Below are positions 47,801-56,800 of a DNA stretch of 64,000 nucleotides, one piece after another. The DNA is from Antedon mediterranea. Taxonomy: Eukaryota > Echinodermata > Crinoidea > Comatulida > Antedonidae. The stretch is taken from contig NC_092673.1 of assembly GCF_964355755.1 (NCBI RefSeq), positions 6,949,001 to 7,013,000 on the forward strand. Direction: 5' to 3'. The notes beneath the pieces are model-generated. The model searched no databases. It saw only the letters and a program-made list of their open reading frames with translations, and was not told the DNA's origin. The stretch's first letter is position 1; each line of letters begins with the position of its first letter. The translations under genes were made by a program, and so were the position numbers.

Positions 47801-48695
47801 GATCGTCATTATTTCTGAAGAAGCTGTCCGATCAGGACAGCGAAACTGTCAAGGTTAGTTTTTACTAATTATTGGTTTGGAAAAAAGAATATTTTCGATA
47901 TACTTAGACCTACAAACCAGATGAACATTTTCAATCATCTAGTTACCATTATCTTTATTTATGGGCCAAATAGTGAATAGCACGCCCTCTCCATTTCCTA
48001 TCAATTCTTTCTTTCGTCCGTTAATCCAATACGACATTCATTCATATCCAAATATCTCAAATAGTGCATTAGGTTAAATAGGCAATATTAATCGATCTAA
48101 AAAGGTGTTGGTGCACAAAAAAACCAATAAAACCAGTACAAGATATTGTCATTGTTAAATTAGCTTTCAGTCTGGTACTTTATTTACTATTTTCAAAGGG
48201 TATCTCAGGCTTTAACATTTCCATTGTTTATTATAAAGGCATTTGCAACAACATTGATAATTATTATTATATAATAAACAATATAAATATGTTACACTAG
48301 AGGAGCTACCTTTTAAGTCTTTGGGTACTGATATTATGTATCCACATCACTAAACCATTCATGTCAACTGACAAAGCAATCTAAATGATTGTCAGTCAGG
48401 TTTAGTGATTTAAAATGTCACATTTGTTTTTAATTTAGCTGTACGGGGCTACTTTAGAAAGGTCAGCGTGGATGGACAAGACGTTTGCCTGTTGGATCAA
48501 ACCCTTTCTAGCAGAAACGTTAGTAGCGTTATAGACTGTACACTCGTGTGTCTGTCCCATTCATTCTGTAATGGCTTTGTTGTCAGCAATCACCCATACA
48601 TAATATGTTCATTACTGGACAGGACATTTATTCGAAGAAAAGTAATTTCTATAAATTGTACTACTTATAAGAAGTATTTGAATGTATCAAAGTGA
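35822..48695 (+). CDS. Gene B: paralogue of gene A with expanded Thr/Asp exon
   Basis: Nine exons in the same phases as gene A: 35822-35915, 36295-36537, 39358-39529, 40223-40338, 41033-41281, 42240-42284, 42457-45657, 45746-45790, 48439-48695 (about 1473 aa). Signal peptide 1-31. YWTD propeller 32-291 (DHVYWTDISGDEGIYRSYLD, RKIYYIS, MVYWSDKGQSH, NSVYWICRNDGLYR). Thr/Asp repeat about 307-1373. PAN/Apple-like end 1389-1473 (DCTLVCLSHSFCNGFV, IICSLLD). Exon 6 is base-identical to that of A. Poly(A) signal at 48902. Introns 2, 4, 5 and 8 carry transposons absent from A. All frames are open, so it looks functional; ligand and role unknown. Confidence 0.8.
37293..38525 (+). mobile_element. Truncated Helitron-like copy in intron 2 of gene B
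   Basis: From TGTCTAATGGATGTCCATCT it follows the internal sequence of the copies at 54488-58576 (TTCGCATTTTCC, GATAATTGTTTTTAATAGCT, AACGTCGTAGTG) but lacks both ends; the LINE ORF1 fragment follows. Confidence 0.6.
38550..38907 (+). pseudogene. L1/Tx1-like ORF1 protein fragment
   Basis: Discontinuous frames read RYTRSFNLRFGGI, then ELDLAGVTIENAQRTGRPKT, PRHIIAKFLYRPQR, LLKAKKKKKKSFYVMEDLPL. This order (RSFNLRF, IENAHRxG, PRxIIAKF, EDLP) is the RRM and C-terminal domain of L1-type ORF1p, an RNA-binding chaperone. The A-rich run and broken frame show decay. It sits in intron 2 of gene B. Confidence 0.65.
39556..39705. mobile_element. Short palindromic MITE, copy 2
   Basis: CTCTCTACACTATAAAACTT faces TTTGATAGTGTAGACAGAG; interior TGGTAGTGATATGCC. 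Relative of 16002-16154. Confidence 0.55.
40437..40690. mobile_element. Palindromic MITE in intron 4 of gene B
   Basis: Same ends as 24430-24583 (CTTGGTTCCCACTAGGACGC and CGTCCTAGTGGGAACCAAG), interrupted by the 110-bp GACC element. Confidence 0.7.
40503..40612 (+). mobile_element. Short GACC/GACA element, copy nested in the MITE
   Basis: GGCCAACAGCCATAAGTCGC to the terminal hairpin AGTCGCGTCAACGCGAC. Flanked by TAACAA at 40497-40502 and 40613-40618; gene A has one TAACAA at the empty site. Confidence 0.75.
41464..41940. mobile_element. Relic of the foldback family in intron 5 of gene B
   Basis: GGTCGATTATGAGAAGCGGT, GGTCGCTTAC-like words, AAAGCTAAGTAAAGAGATGC and later GGCGATAGTAACTACAT match the right arm of 3280-5287. 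A GACC element (41704-41813) is inserted in it. Confidence 0.7.
41704..41813 (+). mobile_element. Short GACC/GACA element, second copy in gene B
   Basis: Same ends and central block as 40503-40612, with a few substitutions (GATTCCGG for GATACCGG). Confidence 0.75.
42457..45657 (+). repeat. Thr/Asp coding minisatellite, gene B exon 7
   Basis: 3,201 bp (1066 full codons) of the TTDATTDI-type repeat, open in frame and phase 1 at both ends. Units vary more than in gene A: many 12-bp half units (ACAACAGACACA), TTYATTDI units and short higher-order blocks. The 5' part contains extra DGTTDAT and TAD variants. Confidence 0.85.
46232..47208 (-). pseudogene. PLE-2 RT (partial) + GIY-YIG endonuclease
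   Basis: Two frames. 47208-46771 gives the RT end with the catalytic KRYVDDVLEIV and then FTYEKVYENKIHFLDSLI and LVYRKPTHTDQYLHFDSHHP. 46816-46232 gives the linker and endonuclease: FVVVPYVAGLSERVSKVFKE, NCVYEISCSNCDHTYIGETG (GIY-YIG core), RLKEHRKE, AIADHAVKLNHIIDW. A frameshift near 46790-46816 separates them, and the N-terminal RT fingers are missing. Catalytic residues of both domains are present, but the copy is truncated. Confidence 0.8.
47229..47795 (+). pseudogene. PLE-2 GIY-YIG endonuclease fragment (inverted arm)
   Basis: Repeats the endonuclease half of the minus-strand copy with few changes (KLEVANCVYEI versus KLKGANCVYEI; an extra NR near the C-terminus). 188 residues are open, but there is no RT. 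Confidence 0.78.
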
Positions 48696-49059
48696 ATATC
48701 AGGTTTTTTTTTTACTTTGACTATTGAAACAAATACAGTTCGAGATGTGATATTGTATGAAACTGAAAACACGCATGCGCACGAAATGCTACACTTAGTT
48801 TATGCACCATATGATACCATATGGAAGCTAAGGCGTGAATATGTTTAAGATATCAAATTTGCGTAGGCCTATTAAGTATGCCATATTTATTCTGAATTGT
48901 AAATAAATATTGTTGGGTTTTGATAATATATATATATATAAACTTTATTTAGACACGAGACTGATGCACAGTACAACTAGTTCAATCAACATTGATTGTC
49001 TTAATAAAAGTTCGTGAAGAAAACAAACAATTTGAAAAGAAAATTACAGCGGAATCCCT

Positions 49060-49088
49060 TTTGTGTTACGCTAGCGACCGGACAGGAC
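49060..49088 (+). other. 29-bp identity to the Ngaro-type element terminus
   Basis: From TTTGTGTTACGCTAGCGACC onward, 29 bases equal 8992-9020, the start of repeat B1. It lies immediately 5' of recognisable LINE endonuclease sequence. Confidence 0.75.
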
Positions 49089-52000
49089 TGTTTAAAACAA
49101 GGTTTGATGTAAAGAACATAACATGTAAATATATTGACGAGGAAGGTAACATTTTCATACTATGTATTATTCATAATAAGACCACCTTTAACCTCGTAAA
49201 TGTTTATGCTCCAAACAATGACAAGGAAAGAGCAATATTTTTTAAGAAACTTGAAAATAAGATAAACACATTATGTGATGTAACTAATGAATACATAATA
49301 ACAGGAGGTGACATGAATTGCATATTAGATAAAAAGGTAGATCAGAAAAACAGCGTGAATAGCTACGATGAAGCACCAATAGCATTAAAAAAATGCATGA
49401 ATAAGTTACATTTAATTGATATATGGAGACAAAGTCATAAAGATAAATTCCAATTTACATGGAGAAGAAAGGATACGTACAGAAGGTTAGACTTTTGGTG
49501 CATATCAAACGCCCTTTATAAAAATGGTGACATCATTTCTACAGATATTCGACCTTGTATCTTCTCTGATCATCAAGCTATATCGTTGAAAATAATAAAT
49601 GATGAAAAAAAGAGAGGTCCAGGATTCTGGAAACTAAACAATAAGGTATTGAATGATGAAATATATGCGTTAAATGTTATACACATAATTGAAAAGACAA
49701 AAAAAATGAATATAACTTGAAACCTGACAGCTTACGGGAATACTTAAAATAAAAGAGTTCTCATGTAAATATTGTTCAAGAAAGAAAATTAAAGAAAAGT
49801 TGATAAAAGAAGTTAGCGAACTTGCAAAAAAACTTGATTCAACCTACAGCCAAAAAACTGACTGTCAATTAAAAAATAAAATAGAACAACTTGATGAAAT
49901 ATACATATCTGAGGCCCAAGGCCTTGAAAAAAATAATGGAAAAAGAAAACAAATTACTACCCTATTAAAAACTAATGGAAAGTACACTACCGACACTAAT
50001 GAAATTTTAAGAAAACAGGTCAATTTTTACAAAAACTTATATTCCAAAAAAAATATTTCTGTTAATAATATAAATAGCTATCTTGAAAAATCAAGATCAA
50101 AAACACTTTCATTAAATGACAGTATGCAATGTGAAGGTTTACTAGCTATAGATGAATTAACAAGTGCTCTTCATAAAATGCACTTGAATAAAAGTCCGGG
50201 GTGTGATGGACTAAGTGTAGAATTTTACAAGTTTTTTTTGGAATCATATAAAAGAAATGTTATGTGCATCCTTAAATTATAGCTACAATAAAAGTAAATT
50301 ACCTAAAACACAAAAAAAGGGAATAATAAAATTGTTATTTAAAAATGGAAAAAGAGAATCACTAACAAACTGGAGACCAATTACATTGTTAAATGTTGAT
50401 TATAAAATGATGGCCCATGCCCTATCGGGTAGAATACAAAAAGTAATTGCCCCAATTATTTACTCCGACCAAAAAGGTTATATCAACGGACGATTTGGAG
50501 GAGAAAGCATACGTTTAGTCGAAGACGTTCTTTTCCAGACCAATACATGTAAATTACCCGGAGCAATAGTTTTTCTAAACTTTGCAAAGGCCTTCAATTC
50601 ATAAGATAGAAACTTTATTTTTAAATGCCTCCAAAAGTTTGGCTTTGGAAAGTCATTTACAAAATGGATTACATTGCTATATACAGAAACAGAATGTATT
50701 ATAGAAAATAATGGATGGCTATCTGAAAGTTTTCAGATGGAAAGTGGAGTAAGACAAGGATGTCCACTGTCTGCTCTTTTATTCACACTTGCTGTTGAAA
50801 TAATGGCTAATAATATAAGAGATAATCCTCTATGTAAAGACATTATGTTACCATGTAATATAGATAATGCATGTAAATGAAAGTACTGTTAAAATTTGTC
50901 AATTAGCAGATGACTTATTTACACGAGACGAGACTAGTTTAAAACACTTTTTGAAAGAAATAGAGTTTTTTTGTAATATATCTGGATTAAAATTAAATAA
51001 AGAAAAAACCAAAGGAATGTGGATTGGTTCCAGCAAAAATAATGAAACAGCACCTTTTAATCTAACATGGACGAAGAATCCAGTTAAATTCTTAGGGATA
51101 TATGTCGGCTACAATAAAAGAGTGTGCGAAGAAAAGAACTGGAATGAAAAAATCACTAAACTTGATCAGATATTGCAATTATGGTAAAAAAAGAAACCCC
51201 TCTTTTTTGGAAAAATAATTATTATAAAAACATTTGCAATTTCCAAACTTGTATATAATGCTAGTGTCATAATTGTGCCTAAATATGTATTCCCAAAAGT
51301 AGAAAAGGTATTATATAGGGGTAAAAAAGAGAAAATAAAAAGGAAAACCCTTATAAATTCAATATTAGAAGGTGGTCTAAATATGGTACATCTTAGCACA
51401 ATGGTTAGTTCGCTAAAACTTAGTTGGGTTAAGAGATTGTTAAGCCCTGACCCAGGTAAATGGAAATATTTACCAAAACATTATATATATATCCATTTGA
51501 TTATACTGTCAATACTAGTGAACCCAATTTTGAAAGTCATGTAGAACTGAAATGTATGCCTGAATTTTATAAAGAAATGTTAAAAGTGTTAGTGTATTTT
51601 AACAATATAAGTATTACATACCCGCAAAATGTAAACGAAGTTGAAAAACAACAATTGTGGGAAAACACTTTTATAAAATGCAGTGGAAAAACATTATATT
51701 TTAAAAGTTGGATACAAGCAGGGTATAAAACAATAAAAGATATAATAGTTAATCACAGATTAATGACTCCGACAGAATTGATACCCACCCTTTCAGAGCA
51801 ACAAAATGGAATAATTGAATATTTTAAGATTGTAAATGCAATTCCCTCAAATTGGAAGAAAATATTTATAAACAATGAAAAAAAAAGAGACAAACAAGAA
51901 ATACAAACAATATATTGTAAAAAGTATAAAAATTCATTTTATTATAAACACATTATCAACAATATATCTATTACTCCATTTTGTCAATCGAAATGGGAAA

Positions 52001-52485
52001 CAGAATTTAGAAATGTGAACTTTAAGTGGAATGAAATATGGTTAAAAAAAGTATATAGCATGAAACATGTAACAAAAGTAGCACAATTTAATTTTAAACT
52101 GCTACATCGGATTCTGGCATGTAAACAACGAATGAAGATATGGAAAATATCTCCTGAAGAAATGTGCGAACACTGCAAAAACGAAATTGAGACAGACAAG
52201 CACATGCTTTTGAAATGTAAAAGTATCCAAAAAGTATGGACAAAATTCAATAACATGATTCTAAAATGCTATACACTTGAAGAAACCGTACATGATTGGC
52301 TAGACATTGTTATTGGAACAAAAAGTGAAAATGTCAATGAATTATTATCACTGTTTACTTTTTGTATTTATAAAACAAATTTTATTAAATCATTAGAAAA
52401 GCATTCAAAAATTAGATCAAAAGTCGTCTGGAACTTGTTCCGATTTGAGCTAAAAAAATCTTATACAGAATCAATGTGCTTTTAA
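49089..52485 (+). pseudogene. LINE ORF2: APE endonuclease + reverse transcriptase, broken
   Basis: Endonuclease (to 49720): LVNVYAPNND, YIITGGDMNCILD, RRLDFWCIS, IFSDHQAIS carry the Asn, Asp and His positions of APE nucleases, but the N-terminal part is missing. RT: KMHLNKSPGCDGLSVEFYKF, NWRPITLLNVDYKM, FLNFAKAFNS then a stop (50602-50604), MESGVRQGCPLSALLFTLAV, CQLADDLF (catalytic pair), LKLNKEKTKGMWIG, PVKFLGIYVG. C-terminal part (51460-52485): AQFNFKLLHRILACKQRM and MCEHCKNEIETDKHMLLKC. At least four frameshifts or stops disable it. Confidence 0.8.
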
Positions 52486-52700
52486 CATAAACAAGACAAA
52501 AAAAAAGTGGGGTAACGTAAAAATAAAATTATTAACTTGTATTTCTTAAAATTACATGTATTAATTTTTAATTTTTTCATTATTATTTTAATTTTTATTT
52601 ATATATATATATATATATTATACAATTTCTATATATAACTACAATGTGTAATATGAAGAATGAAATAAAAGTGGGTTGGCCCCACGAAAGAGAAAATTAT
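49089..52700 (+). mobile_element. Tx1/L1-like LINE, 5'-truncated
   Basis: An APE-type endonuclease, then RT and a C-terminal Cys/His region, then about 210 bp of AT-rich 3' sequence. The APE-RT order and the CEHC...H...C end point to the L1/Tx1 group. It lies between gene B and the small gene at 53023. Confidence 0.8.
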
Positions 52701-53022
52701 TTATTTTAGATAATAGTTTTTAAAATAATCTGCAAATTTCAACGCACCTTTAATAACAAAGCTGTTGATCAGACCAGACATGCTTTTTTTTTGTGCTCTG
52801 CATTTTTACATAATTGTTTACAAAATTGAACACCTCACTTGTTTTAGATTAGTTAATGAACAAAGTTGTGTTTTTACTGCAAATATTTGAGGTTAGGATT
52901 GAAGAGATTTTTAAAGATATTTTTCTAGGCCTACGAATCACAAGGTAGTTCTGTACAGTATGTCAACTCGCATACAAAAGGTGGTGCTCCTACTGTACGA
53001 CTAGGAGGTCTGGAGGTAAAAA

Positions 53023-53487
53023 ATGCAAGTAGTAGCGTTGGTGGGTATAGCTTGGATAACAAGTGTGGCAAGTGCTGTTTCCCTGTTTTATGATATTCAG
53101 ATAAAGCATGTGGATGTAGCATGTGTCATAAATGGTATTGTTATTACGTGCAAAAACGTTTTTAATGCAAAATACAAATGGATTAGAAGTGAAGATGATC
53201 CTACCATAAATTGGTATTGCTTAAGCTTTTCGGGTAAAGCATCTAAAATGTCTGGATGAAATTAGTGGTAGATATTTAAGAAAACCAAACAATAGGCATA
53301 ATGCAAAAAAGATCTATCGGAAGTAAAAGATGATGTAAGAAAAAATAAGGAGGAAATTAAGAAATTGACAAATGCTACTGAGAAATCAAGCGCAGGTGTA
53401 GATGAAGACTTGGAGACAAAAGTGGATAGAAAGTTTGATGACTTAATGGACAAGATGGTTAGAGAAACTGATAATTTGATTTGTTAA
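53023..53487 (+). CDS. Small secreted coiled-coil protein, one frameshift
   Basis: The ATG at 53023 opens a signal peptide (MQVVALVGIAWITSVASAVS) and a Cys-containing region (CVINGIVITCKNVFNAKYKW, INWYCLSFS). The frame ends at 53259. A second frame joins if one base of GGG at about 53233-53235 is discounted: CLDEISGRYLRKPNN, then a charged heptad-like helix (SEVKDDVRKNKEEIKKLTNA, DLETKVDRKFDDLMDKMVRE) to the stop at 53485. A coiled coil is likely. Family not recognised. The codon use is ordinary and both parts look coding, so a recent 1-nt insertion or a sequence error is likely; a tiny intron is less so. Confidence 0.45.
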
Positions 53488-53855
53488 AAGTGATACTGTG
53501 ACTGATAATCAAACTATTCAATTAATATTTATTTTGAGAGTGGTATGAATGCATGCGTGCTTGGCAAGACAAGTTCGTCATGGTAATTAATTACATTTTA
53601 GCTGTAACAAAAAGAATCATTCTTAATTGTACCATTTATTGTACAAATTTAAAATTTAATAAAACGCAATTACCTACATGCAGGTGTGTGTTACCATGTC
53701 ACGTCTCGTTAAAGTAAAGTACGATAAATGATAAATTATATTGCTAAAATAAACATTTGTCATTTACCAAAGAACAGCCCTACGGAAACGAAGGAATCTG
53801 TTCTACGTACTGTGTTTAGGTATTTGTAAGAGAATTCTGGACAGCTATATTAAAT

Positions 53856-56800
53856 ATGAATATTATATTCACGTGTCTATTGCGATTCTCTATGTCCAAG
53901 TGTGCTTTATATTATTGTACTATTTTCTTTATTATTTATACGTGTTATTCAGGTAAGTGTATGCATTTATTTATAGCGTTAATTAACTATATATAAACTG
54001 TATGTAATTGTATAACCAGAACAGTACAATGCAATAGTACTTATATTATACTGAAACCATGCTAACTAATAATATTAATAACTAAATCACACCAGCCTAT
54101 CACCTGCCAGTATAATTTATTGCGTTGAAGTTATGAGTTTGTTTGTACGAGAACGCCCAGTTTATAAACAAAATACAATACGAATTAGATTTGACCACTA
54201 TGGACGAGTTAGGTTATCCGCTGCGCAAACGCTACGTGCACGTCATATGTTGGAATATTGCGAACAGAAAAACGATTATGCCATTGTGAACTGAAGAAAA
54301 TAAAAAACAAAATACAATACCAACTAGATTTGAACTCGTCACTATGGACGAGTTAGGTTATCAGCCAGGCAAACGCTACGTGCACGTCATACGTTAGAAT
54401 ATTGCGAACAGAAAAACGATTAAGCCATTGTGAACTGAAGAAAATAAAATGTTAGTGTGCCTTCTATTTTGTGTGTATATACAGTATCTATATATAAATT
54501 TACGTAAGGGCAAAATTCGGTAAATCGCGCCTTACTTCTAGAATTTTTACTCGATGGTATATAAAGTTGGTTCGCACTTTCGGTACTGATTTTAACCACC
54601 TGATGTAACCCTGTTTACTAATTAAATTAAGTTAGATAATTAGTTATTGACGATTAAAACGAATTTAGGTTCAACGATTTGCCCCAAATAGGGGTGTTTT
54701 CCGATCGTGGTATACACTGTCTAATAGATGTCCATCTTGAAAAATACCCGCCACAAAAATGCGAAGAGGCTTCGCATTTTCCTATCTCCTCCTACGATAA
54801 TTGTTTTTAATAGCTGAAAACCGGTTGAACAGTTCGAGTACATCATCATAATGTTGAAGACAGGCCGATTTTCTTTAAAAAATACTATTTTGATACATTT
54901 AATATACGTTTTTACAAATGCATTGATGAATGGAACATTCCAAATTATTTGGTTTAACCATAGAGGTATAGATTTAGATTTATGGGCCCCCTTGGAGAAT
55001 AAACATAAATAGTATTGCAATGCTGTACAATACTGTTAAGGTATTAACAACTTTTGATGGCAATTTGAATCGCAAATTTCTTACTGTGTGTGTTGGTACT
55101 GTTAGATGTAATAAAAATATATGCAAATAAACTTTATTACTGTGAGTGTGGGTAGGCCCTACTGTTAGATTATAAACATATAATATACAAATAAATAAAC
55201 GTTATTACTGACAGTTGCTTCTCAACGTTTGTATTAATTAATAATTTAAAAATATATAAACGTCGTAGTGGTGTATCGTTACATGTACTTTACTATTTCA
55301 ATCGACTATGACAGTGAGAGTTTTAACAAAGTACCGTATTAAATCGTAAATGTTTTACTGTATTTAGTGGTATATTATTTATAGGCCTATAAAACATTAA
55401 AAACAATATTTCGTTACTGAGTGGATAAGAATATATTTTAAAATGTTTCCCCTTTGTACCTATCTTCTTCCCTCATCCCTCAACCCTTAATGTTACATAC
55501 AAAACACAAATTGGGTTTGTTTAAATGAGTCCAAATAAAAAAATTTGACTCATTTTGTTTCTCTCTCGGAAGTAATTCCCAGGGTGCTAATTTTGGTTGA
55601 CTACATAAATCATTGTGTATATTTATTCGTTTCTGTAAACGACAATATGTATTATAGTCCTGCGGTACGTACACTGTTTGAAATCTCCATTTTTTTCTCG
55701 CTGGAAATACTGTGTATTCGAGAACCATCTGTGGGCACGACCTAGATGGTACGCGAGCGAAGCGAGCGTGCCATCTAGTCTATATATAAATTTACGTAAG
55801 GGCAAAATTCGGTAAATCGCGCCTTACTTCTAGAATTTTTACTCGATGGTATATAAAGTTGGTTCGTACTTTCGGTACTGATTTTAACCACCTGATGTAA
55901 CCCTGTTTACTAATTAAATTAAGTTAGATAATTAGTTATTGACGATTAAAACGAATTTAGGTTCAACGATTTGCCCCAAATAGGGGTGTTTTCCGATCGT
56001 GGTATACACTGTCTAATGGATGTCCATCTTGAAAAATACCCGCCACAAAAATGCGAGGAGGCTTCGCATTTTCCTATCTCCTCCTACGATAATTGTTTTT
56101 AATAGCTGAAAACCGGTTGAACAGCTAGAGTACAGCATCATAATGTTGAAGACAGGCCGATTTTCTTTAAAAAATACTATTTTGATAGATTTAATATACG
56201 ATTATACAAATGTATTGATTTGCGATGAATGGAACATCCCAATCTCTCAGTCTGCCAGAGTTTGGTTTAACACAAGTAGGTAAATTTATGAGCCCTTGGT
56301 TTAACACATACGGTAGGTAAATATATGGGCCCTTTGAGAATAAACTTGCAATACTTTGACAATACTGTAAATACCTATTAACTATTTTTGGTCCTCATTT
56401 GAATCGAACAATTCTTACTGTGAATGTTCGTACTGTTAGATGTAACATAAAAATATGTACAAATAAACTTTATTACTGAGATTGTGGTTATGCTTCACTG
56501 TTAGATATATAAACACATTATTATATAAATCCAAAGGCAAATTACTGAAAAAATGACTAATGCTGTGGGTATCAGTGGCTGGATCTCAATGGAGATACAA
56601 AAATAAAAAGCGAAAAGCTAAATCAAAACGATAAAGTAAACAGCCAGAAAAGTTAGCAGAGCTTTCGGGCAGCACTAGCCCTTCATCAGTGCAAGTGAGG
56701 GGATTTGAATAAAGTCATAGCATATGAGTTGGCAAGTACTGCCTGGGTGGACAGGAATAAAAGAAATATAACAATAGAAACAGCGGGTTGAATAGTGGGT

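Larger units (their letters stand above)
46128..47937. mobile_element. Penelope-like element (PLE-2), head-to-head inverted copies
   Basis: Arms 46128 to about 46795 and about 47225 to 47902 are near-perfect inverted repeats ending in ATCGAAAATATTC, around a single-copy centre carrying more of the RT. TCTAGTTACCATTAT is duplicated at 46113-46127 and 47938-47952; gene A has the empty site (TAGTTACCATTAT). Each arm carries a hammerhead-like motif (46177-46212 minus, 47815-47850 plus): CTGAAGA, extra A, 7-bp stem II, GAAAC, T, GTC. Partial inverted copies are typical of Penelope insertions. Confidence 0.8.
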
